Below, one piece after another: positions 31,961 through 40,250 of a DNA stretch of 40,876 nt. Source of the stretch: Candidatus Dormiibacterota bacterium (GTDB lineage Bacteria > Chloroflexota > Dormibacteria > Aeolococcales > Aeolococcaceae); assembly GCA_003170875.1 (NCBI GenBank), contig PMYJ01000035.1, forward strand, positions 1-40,876. Direction: 5' to 3'. Numbering within the stretch: the first letter of the stretch is position 1; each line of letters starts with the position of its first letter. The notes beneath the pieces were generated by a model that was not told where the DNA came from, did not search any database, and saw only the letters and a program-made list of their open reading frames with translations. Position numbers and translations under genes: made by a program.

Positions 31961-33054
31961 GAAGAGTGATCCACGCACCCTCGCCGACCGTCGAGATCGA
32001 GACCCAGCGGACCTTCTCAACTCCCGCTCTGGTGGTCGACCTCGACACCTTCGAGCGAAACGTGAGGGCGATGTCCGAGCTGCTCGAGGGCACGGGCAAG
32101 AGCGTCCGCCCCCACGTCAAGACCCATCGCACTCCGGAGCTCGCCAGGCGTCAGCTGGGTGGTTCGGCTCGAGGGGTCACCTGCGCGACCGTCGGCGAGG
32201 CCGAGGTCATGGTCGCGGCGGGGATCACCGACGTGCTGCTGGCCAACGAGCTGGTCGACCCCCTCAAGATGGACCGGCTGGTCGGGCTGGCTCATGAGGC
32301 CGCCGTGACCGTTGCGGCCGATGATCCCGAGCCGGTCACGTCGCTCTCCACTCGAGCGGCGCGGGCCGGAGTGACCGTCGGGGTGCTCATCGACGTGGAC
32401 GTCCTCCTTCATCGCTGCGGCGTCGCCTCGGCGGCGGAGGTGCTGCAGATGGCAGCGGTCATCGACCGATCGCCGGGCCTCCGGCTGGATGGGCTGATGG
32501 GCTATGAAGGCCGTCTGCGCCCTGGCGTCCAGGACCGCCAGGCCAAGATTGGCCGCGCCTACGCCCTGCTGGCGGAAACCCGCGACGCGCTCCTCCGTGC
32601 CGGTTTCGCGGTTGAGAGAGTCTCGGCTGCGGGAACGTCGACGTTGTTGGAGGCCCTGACCGATCCCACCATCACAGAGATCCAAGCCGGTGTCTACGCC
32701 CTGATGGAGCCGGAGTTGCTCGGCATGGGCCTCCCCTTCAGCTGCGCCGCGGCGATCCGCGGCACGGTGATCAGCCGGCACGATGATCGCTTCGTCCTGG
32801 ACATTGGTCGCCGGGTGGTGGGGGTGGAGTATGGCCCGCCGCTCAGCGCCGGCTTCGAGGTGACCAGCATCACCTTGGGGGACGAGCACACCATCGTCAC
32901 CGCCGAGGGGCCGCCACCGGCGCTCGGCGCCGAGCTGGACTTCATTCCCGGCCAGATCCGGACCACCTTCAACCTCCACGATCACGTGTGGGTGAGCCGT
33001 GGCGGCGAGCTGATCGACTGCTGGCCGATCTCGGCGCGGGGCAGCTCACAGTGA
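31957..33054 (+). CDS. D-threonine aldolase / alanine racemase-fold PLP enzyme lacking the metal ligands
   Basis: A 365-residue fold-type III PLP protein. The PLP lysine is Lys55 in RPHVKTHRTPELA. The beta-barrel segments continue through LIDVDVLLHRCGV and TEIQAGVYALME, and the C-terminal domain ends CWPISARG. Functional D-threonine aldolases and D-serine dehydratases bind a divalent metal through a C-terminal H-x-C or H-x-D; here the matching place reads PGQIRTTFNLHDH, so both ligands (Gln333, Arg335) are replaced. A metal-free racemase, epimerase or other lyase role is therefore more likely. YhfX of the E. coli yhf cluster has a similar fold. ATG 31957 overlaps the kinase stop. Confidence 0.88.
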   Translation: MRRVIHAPSPTVEIETQRTFSTPALVVDLDTFERNVRAMSELLEGTGKSVRPHVKTHRTPELARRQLGGSARGVTCATVGEAEVMVAAGITDVLLANELVDPLKMDRLVGLAHEAAVTVAADDPEPVTSLSTRAARAGVTVGVLIDVDVLLHRCGVASAAEVLQMAAVIDRSPGLRLDGLMGYEGRLRPGVQDRQAKIGRAYALLAETRDALLRAGFAVERVSAAGTSTLLEALTDPTITEIQAGVYALMEPELLGMGLPFSCAAAIRGTVISRHDDRFVLDIGRRVVGVEYGPPLSAGFEVTSITLGDEHTIVTAEGPPPALGAELDFIPGQIRTTFNLHDHVWVSRGGELIDCWPISARGSSQ

Positions 33055-33178
33055 CGGCGGGTGGCGTGGACGCTGTGCTCGTCCGCTCCGCTGGTATGGC
33101 GGGTGGGAGGCTCCCTTTCCGGCCCTACATTGGGTGCCACCCGGATTGCCGCCGCTCGGGAATTCATGGGAGGTCCAG

Positions 33179-34147
33179 ATGAGTGAGCCACAGAGCCCGA
33201 CACCGGGCAGCCTCGTCTCCCACGAGGAGTTCGACCAGATCTTCGAGGCGGTCAAGAACTGGGGCAGGTGGGGGCCCGACGACCAGCTGGGCACCCTGAA
33301 CTACATCACCCCGGAGAGGATCAGCACTGCCGCCGGCCTGGTGAAGTCTGGCCGCCGGGTGTCCATGGCCCTGCCGGTCAACAAGGTGGCCGGCCCCGAC
33401 AACCCCAACCCGGCGGTCCACTTCGTGAGCCAGGGGCATGACGTCGACATCAAGTCGGGCGGGGTGCGCTTCGGCATGGACTACCTGGGCATGGCCTGCC
33501 ATGGCGACTCGCACACTCACGTCGATGCGCTCTGCCACATCTCCTACCGGGGTCTGGTCTACAACGGCCAGCCGGCAGGTGCGGTCCTCACGTCGCAGGG
33601 GGCCACCTCGCTGGACGTGGCCGCCTATTGCCGCGGCGTGGTCGGGCGTGGGGTGCTCCTGGACGTCCCCCGCCATCGCGGAGTCAAGTGGCTGGAGCCG
33701 GGGGAGGCGGTCACCCGGGGGGAGCTCGAGGAGATCGAGCAGGCCGAAGGGGTGCGACTCGGCGAGGGTGACATCCTGGTGTTCCGGACCGGGCACAACC
33801 GGCGCCGCCTGGAGCTCGGTCCCTGGAGCAACGACGCGCCCCCGCGCGGCGAGGGCAAGGCCGGTCTCCATGTCAACACCATCCCCTGGATGCACGAGCG
33901 CCGGATCGCCGCCTTCCTGCCCGACGGCGACGGTGAGGCCATCCCCAGCTCGGTGGAGGGCATCGTCTACCCGATCCATCCACTCCAGATCGTGGCCATG
34001 GGCATGCTGGCCTCCGATAGCCTGGACCTGGAGGAGGTCGCCGCCGCCTGCGCGGAGGAAGGGCGCTTCGAGTTCATGGTGGTCGGCCTTCCCCTGCGTC
34101 TGGGGGGCGGCACCGGCTCGCCTTGGAACCCCATCGCCCTCTTCTAG
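33179..34147 (+). CDS. Cyclase-family metal-dependent hydrolase (kynurenine formamidase-like)
   Basis: A 322-residue member of the cyclase family (PF04199). The metal-binding signature is HGDSHTHVDALCH (His108, His112, His114, Asp116, His120). Family members hydrolyse amides and lactones: N-formylkynurenine, isatin, or cyclic esters. Here it could open a lactone or deformylate an intermediate (inference). GGGAGG six bases upstream fixes ATG 33179; the longer frame has no signal. It sits between the PLP enzyme and YhfZ-type regulator genes. Complete. Confidence 0.92.
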   Translation: MSEPQSPTPGSLVSHEEFDQIFEAVKNWGRWGPDDQLGTLNYITPERISTAAGLVKSGRRVSMALPVNKVAGPDNPNPAVHFVSQGHDVDIKSGGVRFGMDYLGMACHGDSHTHVDALCHISYRGLVYNGQPAGAVLTSQGATSLDVAAYCRGVVGRGVLLDVPRHRGVKWLEPGEAVTRGELEEIEQAEGVRLGEGDILVFRTGHNRRRLELGPWSNDAPPRGEGKAGLHVNTIPWMHERRIAAFLPDGDGEAIPSSVEGIVYPIHPLQIVAMGMLASDSLDLEEVAAACAEEGRFEFMVVGLPLRLGGGTGSPWNPIALF

Positions 34148-34153
34148 AGCGAC

Positions 34154-35200
34154 ATGGCCGCTGACGAGAACATGACCAACCGGCCCCGGCCGGCGGACGC
34201 AGCCGGCCAGGAGGCGGACGGGGTCGACCGGGGCGCGGTTCGCCGAGCTCGAGACAGGCGGGCAGCTCCTCCGGCTCACGTCCACCTCCGTCCCCGAGCC
34301 GTGGCCGATCTCGTCCCCATCCTGGCCCGACGCTTCCTCGGCGAGCTGGAGCCGGGCTCCCCCATGCCGACGGTGCGGAGCCTGGCGGTCCAGCTCCACT
34401 CCAGCCTGGCCTCGATCCACGTGGCCATCACCCGGCTGGAGGAGGCGGGGGCCATCGAGTTCGAGACCCGCGGTCGGGCCGGCGCCCTCCTGGTGGACCG
34501 CTCGCTGGGCTCGCTGTGGTCGATCGCCGAGGGCGGGCCGCTGGTCGTTGCCATGCCGCTGGCCTCGTCGGAGCGCTACGAGGCGCTCGCCACCGCGCTC
34601 AAGCAGGTGATGACGGAAGCCGGGCTCGACGTCTTCTTCATCTTCGTGCGCGGCTCGCGGCAGCGGCTGCAGGCGATGCACGACGGTCGCTGCCACCTGG
34701 CGGTGATGTCGAGCTTCGCCGCCGGCGAGGTGTGCGGCCCGGATGAGGCGGTGGTGGCCGAGCTTCTGCCTCTCTCCTACAACACCGGGCACCGGGTCTT
34801 CTTCGTGGCCGGCCGGGAACCGGCGGTGCCGCTCCGGGTAATCATCGACCGCTCCTCGGCCGACCAGCAGCTGCTCACTCGCATCGAGTTCGCCGATCCG
34901 CAGGTGCGCCTCGTCCCGGCCATGTACTCTCAGATCGTCCGGCTGCTGGAGACCGGGGCGGCGGACGCGGCGGTGTGGACCGTCGACGAGATGGATGCTC
35001 GGCGCTCGCCGGCGCTCACGGGCCGGCCCATGTCGGAGATGGCGCAGCGGCGGGTCGGCGACCGCGACACCCGGGCCACCCTGGTCGGTGCCGCCGTCGA
35101 CGCCGCGGCGCTCCGCGCCCTGGCCTCGGTGCTCATCCCGGAGCGCGTCGAGGCCATCCAGCACGACGTCATGTCGGGCAGGCTGGTGGCGGAATACTAG
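34154..35200 (+). CDS. yhfZ: YhfZ-family GntR-type transcriptional regulator
   Basis: A 348-residue regulator with an N-terminal winged helix (about residues 50-110: MPTVRSLAVQLHSSLASIH, then ITRLEEAGAIEFETRGR) and a C-terminal periplasmic-binding-like sensor domain. The sensor matches what I recall of E. coli YhfZ: AMPLASSERYEALATAL, RSSADQQLLT, DAAVWTVDE and a C-terminus near SGRLVAEY. The first 45 residues are polar and probably disordered; ATG 34172 would shorten them. It follows the cyclase gene by six bases, so it is inside the operon it presumably controls. In E. coli yhfZ ends a cluster with a racemase-fold PLP enzyme, phosphatase-type enzymes and an aminotransferase-like gene. Confidence 0.88.
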   Translation: MAADENMTNRPRPADAAGQEADGVDRGAVRRARDRRAAPPAHVHLRPRAVADLVPILARRFLGELEPGSPMPTVRSLAVQLHSSLASIHVAITRLEEAGAIEFETRGRAGALLVDRSLGSLWSIAEGGPLVVAMPLASSERYEALATALKQVMTEAGLDVFFIFVRGSRQRLQAMHDGRCHLAVMSSFAAGEVCGPDEAVVAELLPLSYNTGHRVFFVAGREPAVPLRVIIDRSSADQQLLTRIEFADPQVRLVPAMYSQIVRLLETGAADAAVWTVDEMDARRSPALTGRPMSEMAQRRVGDRDTRATLVGAAVDAAALRALASVLIPERVEAIQHDVMSGRLVAEY

Positions 35201-35265
35201 CCGTGCCCACGCGGCATCGCCCTGCCCCTGGCCTCCTCCCAGCGCCACGAGGCTCTCGCGTCGTG

Positions 35266-36201
35266 ATGGACGTTGACGTGGCGCTCGTTCCCGCTCAGGC
35301 GGACTCGTGGGGGCCGAGAGTGTGTGTGATGGTCGACGAGCTTCGCGCCAGTTCGACGCTCACCACGCTGCTCGATCTCGGCTGCCCGGGCGTCCTGGTC
35401 ACCGCCAGTCTCAGCGAAGGACGCCGCCTCGCCAGGGAACGCGGCAGCCTGCTCGCCGGAGAGCGCAAGGGCCAAACCCCGCGCGGGTTCGACGCGAACA
35501 ACTCACCGACCCAGCTCCGGGGGATGGGCGTGGGGGGTCGTGAGGTGATCCTCTGCACCACCAATGGAACCGCGGTGCTGAGCCGGTTGCGCCGCATGCC
35601 CTCGGTGCTCGTCGGGTGCCTGCTCAATGCCCGTGCCACCGCGGAGGTGGCCCTCCGCCTGGCCGATCGTCGCCACACAGGGATCGGGATCGTCTGCGCC
35701 GGCCAGCGTGGCCGCTTCGCGCTCGATGACACGGTCGCCTCGGGCCTGATCGTGGAGCACCTGCTCGCCGCCGCCAGCAGGCAGGGTCGGGAGTGCCGCT
35801 TGACCGACGCCGCCCACGCCGCCGTGCGCCTCCGGGCAGCACAGCCGGATGACCTCACGGCACTTCGCGAGTCGGGCAGCGGGCGTCAGCTGGCCGCCCT
35901 GGGGGCTGGTGCCGACATCGAGTTCTGCAGCCGGGCCGACAGCACCGCGACAGTCCCGTTTCTACGGCCCGGGGATGTTCTCACCATCGCTGTCTTCGAG
36001 GATGGCGGTGACGGCGATGGCCCGGCCGGGCGCCTCGCTGGTCGAGGCGCGCCCGGACCGCCGTCGACGGAGGTCCCGCCGGGAGCCGCGGACCGCCGCA
36101 GGCCCGATCCATCTGGGGCGGAGGCCCACTCAGACTCGTCTCAGCCGGGCTCGCGCGGGCCCGTGAGCCCCGGGAGAGCCCGTTACCGGAGGTCCCCATG
36201 A
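35266..36201 (+). CDS. comB: ComB-like 2-phosphosulfolactate phosphatase family protein
   Basis: A 311-residue protein whose first 245 residues match ComB (PF04029): VMVDELRASSTL, GERKGQTPRGFDANNSP, CTTNGTAVL and the later DDTVASGLIVEHLL. ComB hydrolyses (2R)-phospho-3-sulfolactate using Mg in coenzyme M biosynthesis; bacterial homologues outside that pathway are mostly uncharacterised, and no ComA is present here. The last 65 residues are Gly/Pro/Arg/Ser rich and look disordered; they could be a tail or the result of a past frameshift. ATG 35266 is used; GTG 35203, three bases after the YhfZ stop, would add 21 residues. The stop overlaps the transketolase-like ATG (ATGA). Confidence 0.83.
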   Translation: MDVDVALVPAQADSWGPRVCVMVDELRASSTLTTLLDLGCPGVLVTASLSEGRRLARERGSLLAGERKGQTPRGFDANNSPTQLRGMGVGGREVILCTTNGTAVLSRLRRMPSVLVGCLLNARATAEVALRLADRRHTGIGIVCAGQRGRFALDDTVASGLIVEHLLAAASRQGRECRLTDAAHAAVRLRAAQPDDLTALRESGSGRQLAALGAGADIEFCSRADSTATVPFLRPGDVLTIAVFEDGGDGDGPAGRLAGRGAPGPPSTEVPPGAADRRRPDPSGAEAHSDSSQPGSRGPVSPGRARYRRSP

Positions 36202-38600
36202 CCACTCCACCAGACCTGGCGACAGCCGCCCGCAGCGCAGCGGGATCGGCTGCCGACGTGGCTCGGCTGCATGCCGCGGCAGAGCCGGACTTCGCTCGCT
36301 ACGAGGTCCTCAAGGACATTGTCGACGAATGCATCGACCTCTCCCTCAACTATCGGCAAAGCGGTCACCCGGGCGGCTCGCGCTCGAAGGTCCACCTGCT
36401 GCTCGCCCTGCTGCTCTCCGGAGCGATGCGCTGGGACATCAGACGGCCGTGGCTTCGGTTCGCAGATCGCTTCGTGCTCTCCGCCGGACACACGGTGCCC
36501 GTGGTCTACTCCACCCTTGCCGTGCTGAACGAGAGCCTCCGGGCGCGGCACGAGCGGAGCGGCGACCCCCGGTTCGCCTTTCCCGCCGGCGGGCGCCACG
36601 CCCTGACCTGGGAGTGGCTCCTCGAGCTGCGGCGCCGGGGCGGCCTACCCGGCCACCCGGAGATGGCAGGGCGCACCCTTTTCCTCAAGTTCAATACCGG
36701 GCCGTCGGGGCATGGCATGCCACCGGCCGCCGGTGAGGCCCTCGCCCTCAAGCTGGCCGGCGCCGGGGAGGTGAAGGTCTTCGTCGTCGAGGGGGAGGGT
36801 GGGCTGACCGCCGGCGCTGCTCATGAGACCCGGACCTTGGCCTGGGGACTTGGCCTCGGCAACCTCGTCTTCCTGGTCGACTGGAACGACTTCGGCATCG
36901 ATCCCCGCCCGGCCTCGAGCGTGGTGGCGGGTACCCCGGTCGACTGGTTCGCTCCCTACGGCTGGAGGGTCAACGGGACCGAACAAGGCTCGGATTGGGA
37001 GCCGGTGACGCGCGCCGTCCTTGAGGCCGCCTGCGGTGACAACCCGGAGGGGGTGCCCAGCATGGCCTGGTTCCGGACCCGCAAAGGTCGTGGCTATGGC
37101 AAGCAGGACGCCGCCAGCCATGGCAGCCCATGGCCGATGAACTCCGCGGAGTTCTGGGCGACCCGTCACCAGTTCATGGCGCGGTATGGGGTGGAGTACA
37201 AGGGCGTCGATGCCCCGGCGCCCGCGGCTGCGGCGGAGCTGCGCGGGCAGGCTGAAGCCAACCTGCGCGTGGCCATGGATGTCCTCCGCCGGGACGACGC
37301 CCTGGTGGGGTGGCTCTCCGACCGTCTCCTGGCTCTCGCGGACAGCGTGCCGGAACAGATCGACGGCTTTCGCCTGGACGGCACGACCGCTAGGGTCTTC
37401 ACCGACCGGAGGCTCTTTGACGTGCAGAGCTACCCGGCGGGGATGTGGAAGCAGCCGGGGGAGAGGGCACCCAACCGCGCTGCGCTGGGAGCCTGGGGCG
37501 CGTACGTCAACGCGGTCGCCAGGCGGGACTACGGGCGTCCCCTCTTCATCGCCGCCTCGGCCGACCTCGCCGAGTCCACCAACATCGCAGGCTTCGCCCA
37601 CGACTCCGGTGATCTGCCGGGTTCCGGCTGGTACGAGCGGAGTTCCAACCCGCACGGAGCGCTGCTGCCCACCGAGATCACCGAGTTCACCAATGCCGGT
37701 TTGCTGGCCGGCATGGCATCCGTGAATCTGGCGGCGGACCCGTTCACCGGCTACGACGGCTTCTGGGGGGCGTGCTCGACCTACGGGTCGTTCTCGTACC
37801 TCAAGTACGGCCCCATGCGTCTCTTCAGCCAGCTCGCCCAGGACTGCGACCTGCGAGTGGGGAGGCTGCTCTGGATCGCCGGGCATTCGGGCCCCGAGAC
37901 CGCGGAGGACTCGCGGACCCATTTCGGCATCTTCGAGACCGGCGTCACCCAGCTCTTCCCCGAGGGGCAGGTCATCGACCTCCATCCGTGGGAGTACAAC
38001 GAGGTGCCGGTCGTCCTCGCTGCGGCCTTCTCGTCCCAGGTTCCGATCGTCGTCCTGCATCTGACGCGGCCGGCCATCCAGATCCCGGACCGGGTCGCTC
38101 TGGGCATGCCCTCTCACCTGGAGGCGGCGCGGGGGGCATATGTCCTCCGTCCCTTCCGAGACGGCCCGGCGAAGGCGGGCACGGTCTATGTCCGGGGCAC
38201 GATGGCGACCCACAACGTTCTCCAGGTGCTGCCCGAGCTGGACCGGCTGGAGCTCAACGTCAAGGTCGTGGCGGCGATCAGCCCCCAGCTGTTCGCGATC
38301 CAGGACCGGGCTTACCGAGAGAGCGTGGTCGGCCCCGCCGACCGTGTGGACGCCATGGTGGTCACCAACGGCGCGTTCTCCCTCATGCACCACTGGGCCG
38401 GAGGCCCTCTGGTGCGGGAGTACTCGCTGTCCGCCGACTGGGATGACCGCTGGCGGACCGGGGGGACACTCGAGGAGGTCATCGAGGAAGCCCATCTCGA
38501 CCCCGGGCACATCCTCGAGGCGATCGAGCGGTTCGCCGTTGAGCGCTCGAGGCGGCTGGGTGCGCTCCGGGATGACCTCGAGTCCGCGCTTGGTCGCTGA
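36198..38600 (+). CDS. Long transketolase-like TPP-dependent enzyme
   Basis: An 800-residue protein with the transketolase layout: GHPGGSRSK (56-64), FNTGPSGHGMPPAAGEALALK, the TPP/Mg motif GEGGLTAGAAHE (199 onward) ending in VDWNDFGID (Asn230), then the pyrimidine domain (TEITEFTNAGLLAGMASV) and a C-terminal domain. The usual GDG is GEG, with Glu200 for the Mg-binding Asp, and the chain is over 100 residues longer than TktA. It may be a transketolase for an unusual donor, a dihydroxyacetone-synthase-like enzyme, or another ketol-transfer enzyme. It overlaps the ComB-like gene by four bases. The fold is sure, the reaction is not. Confidence 0.87.
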   Translation: MTTPPDLATAARSAAGSAADVARLHAAAEPDFARYEVLKDIVDECIDLSLNYRQSGHPGGSRSKVHLLLALLLSGAMRWDIRRPWLRFADRFVLSAGHTVPVVYSTLAVLNESLRARHERSGDPRFAFPAGGRHALTWEWLLELRRRGGLPGHPEMAGRTLFLKFNTGPSGHGMPPAAGEALALKLAGAGEVKVFVVEGEGGLTAGAAHETRTLAWGLGLGNLVFLVDWNDFGIDPRPASSVVAGTPVDWFAPYGWRVNGTEQGSDWEPVTRAVLEAACGDNPEGVPSMAWFRTRKGRGYGKQDAASHGSPWPMNSAEFWATRHQFMARYGVEYKGVDAPAPAAAAELRGQAEANLRVAMDVLRRDDALVGWLSDRLLALADSVPEQIDGFRLDGTTARVFTDRRLFDVQSYPAGMWKQPGERAPNRAALGAWGAYVNAVARRDYGRPLFIAASADLAESTNIAGFAHDSGDLPGSGWYERSSNPHGALLPTEITEFTNAGLLAGMASVNLAADPFTGYDGFWGACSTYGSFSYLKYGPMRLFSQLAQDCDLRVGRLLWIAGHSGPETAEDSRTHFGIFETGVTQLFPEGQVIDLHPWEYNEVPVVLAAAFSSQVPIVVLHLTRPAIQIPDRVALGMPSHLEAARGAYVLRPFRDGPAKAGTVYVRGTMATHNVLQVLPELDRLELNVKVVAAISPQLFAIQDRAYRESVVGPADRVDAMVVTNGAFSLMHHWAGGPLVREYSLSADWDDRWRTGGTLEEVIEEAHLDPGHILEAIERFAVERSRRLGALRDDLESALGR

Positions 38601-38688
38601 TCCATGTCAACGCCGAAAGATGAGCCGTGCGTGCTGACCGCGCCGGCCCAGCACGTCCCGATGGATCCGTTCAACTGGAGATGATGAG

Positions 38689-39894
38689 ATGTCGGAGATG
38701 AGATTCGCGGAGCGGATGTCGCGGCTGGGGACCGAGTCGGCGTTCGTGGTGCTGGCCCGCGCCCGCCAGCTCGAGGCCGAAGGACGGGAGATGATCCACC
38801 TGGAGATTGGCGAGCCCGACTTCTCCACCCCGGACAACATCATCGAGGCCGCGGTCCAGGCCCTGCATGCCGGTGCGACGCACTACACGCCGGCGAGCGG
38901 GATCCGGGAGGTGCGCGAAGCGACCGCGCGCCACGTCACCCGTCAGACCGGGAGTCCGACCAGCCCGGAGCAGATCGTGCTCGTCCCGGGGAGCAAGAAC
39001 ATCCTCCATTTCCTCCTCCTCGCCCTGGTAGAACCGGGGGACGAGGTGCTGGTCCCCGACCCCGGCTATCCCATCTACAGCTCCCTGGTCAGCTTCGTCG
39101 GTGCCAAACCGGTTTCGGTGCCCATCCGCGAGGCCAACCAGTTCCGCCTGGACGTCGAGGAGCTGCGCTCCCTGGTGACCGAGCGGACCCGGGTCCTGGT
39201 GGTGAACAGCCCGGCCAACCCGACCGGTGGGGTGCTCACCCGCGAGGACTGCGAGGCGATCGCGACGCTGGCCCAGGAACGCGACCTCTTCGTGCTGAGC
39301 GACGAGATCTACTCGCGGATCGTCTATGACGGCGCCCACGTCTCCCTCTACGGCATCGACGGGATGGCGGAGAGGTGCGTCCTCATGGACGGGCTCTCCA
39401 AGACCTGGGCGATGTGCGGCTGGCGCCTCGGCTTCGGCGCGATGCCGGTGGAGCTCGCCCAGCGGATGGACACGCTGATGATCAACACCTCCTCGTGCGC
39501 GGCCGCCTTCACCCAGCTGGCGGCGATCGAGGCCTTCGAATCGCCGGAGTCGGATGCCGCCGTCGCGGCGATGGTGGCCGAGTTCTCCGCTCGGCGTGAT
39601 CTGATCGTGGACGGCCTCAACGGCATCCCCGGGATCCGCTGCCACAAGCCGTCGGCCACCTTCTACGTCTTCCCCAACGTGGAGGGGACCGGCTGGGACG
39701 AGCGCGACCTCCAGCGAGGGCTCATCGAGGAGGCGGGCGTCGCGGCCCTCTCGGGGACCGCCTTCGGCAGCTGGGGCAGGGGGTACTTGCGCTTCAGCTA
39801 TGCCAACAGCCAGGCCAACCTGCGCAAGGCCGTCGATCGCGTGGCCGCCTTCCTGGCCACGGCGCACGCCCAAGCCGTGAAGCCGAGCAGGTGA
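38689..39894 (+). CDS. Class I/II (AspC-fold) pyridoxal-phosphate aminotransferase
   Basis: A 401-residue aminotransferase. PLP lysine is Lys238 in DGLSKTWAMCGWRLGF. NSPANPTGG (Asn177), SDEIYSRIVYDG (Asp205, Tyr208) and the carboxylate-binding Arg in YLRFSYA are present, so all catalytic elements are there. It resembles the aspartate/aromatic aminotransferase I-gamma group. ATG 38689 has GGAG about nine bases upstream, and 88 bases separate it from the transketolase-like gene. Together with the PLP racemase-fold enzyme and the amino-acid-type permease it suggests that the module 2 substrate contains nitrogen (inference). Confidence 0.93.
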   Translation: MSEMRFAERMSRLGTESAFVVLARARQLEAEGREMIHLEIGEPDFSTPDNIIEAAVQALHAGATHYTPASGIREVREATARHVTRQTGSPTSPEQIVLVPGSKNILHFLLLALVEPGDEVLVPDPGYPIYSSLVSFVGAKPVSVPIREANQFRLDVEELRSLVTERTRVLVVNSPANPTGGVLTREDCEAIATLAQERDLFVLSDEIYSRIVYDGAHVSLYGIDGMAERCVLMDGLSKTWAMCGWRLGFGAMPVELAQRMDTLMINTSSCAAAFTQLAAIEAFESPESDAAVAAMVAEFSARRDLIVDGLNGIPGIRCHKPSATFYVFPNVEGTGWDERDLQRGLIEEAGVAALSGTAFGSWGRGYLRFSYANSQANLRKAVDRVAAFLATAHAQAVKPSR

Positions 39895-40046
39895 CGGCTC
39901 ACGAGCGTGCCAACTGAGGTAAGCGTGGAGGCACTCCTCAATCAGCTTCTTCTGTCTCGCCGACGGACGGCAAACGGCGTTACGCGGCCTCGTGGTGGGA
40001 CCGGTCACCAAGCCCAACTGCGGTTGTCTAGACGGAGGTGCACATC

Positions 40047-40250
40047 ATGGCGGTAGAAGCGGTTATCCCGGCAGAGGCGGTCGAGGATCCCTGGCTCAAT
40101 GCGCAGCGGCAGTTCGACGCCGCAGCCGACGTCCTCCATCTCGATCAGGGTGTACGGGCAATCCTTCGCGAGCCCCAACGCCAGCTGATCGTCAGCTTCC
40201 CGGTCAAGATGGACGACGGGTCGGTCCGGGTGTTCGAGGGCCCATCTGCG
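40047..40250 (+). pseudogene. 5' fragment of a Glu/Leu/Phe/Val dehydrogenase gene
   Basis: The ATG at 40047 follows GGAGG and opens a normal glutamate-dehydrogenase N-terminus: DPWLNAQRQFDAAADVL, then REPQRQLIVSFPVKMDDGS and VRVFEG. In the family this is followed by (F/Y)RVQHN and some 350 more residues. Here the match stops dead after residue 66, and the frame runs on as Arg/Pro/Gly-rich noise to a stop at 40325. The sequence from about 40251 belongs to another gene on the minus strand. The true gene is cut by rearrangement or by a misjoined sequence. Confidence 0.8.

Noticed and set aside
33164-35248. Minus-strand frame of 694 codons under the cyclase and YhfZ genes
   Set aside because: Antisense of two well-supported genes, with repetitive basic/acidic composition and no recognised domain.
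35266-36201. Idea of a coenzyme M biosynthesis cluster
   Set aside because: Only the ComB-like gene is present; ComA, ComC and sulfopyruvate decarboxylase genes are absent from the window.
36645-38510. Minus-strand frame of 621 codons under the transketolase-like gene
   Set aside because: Antisense of a gene with clear TPP motifs; no family match of its own.
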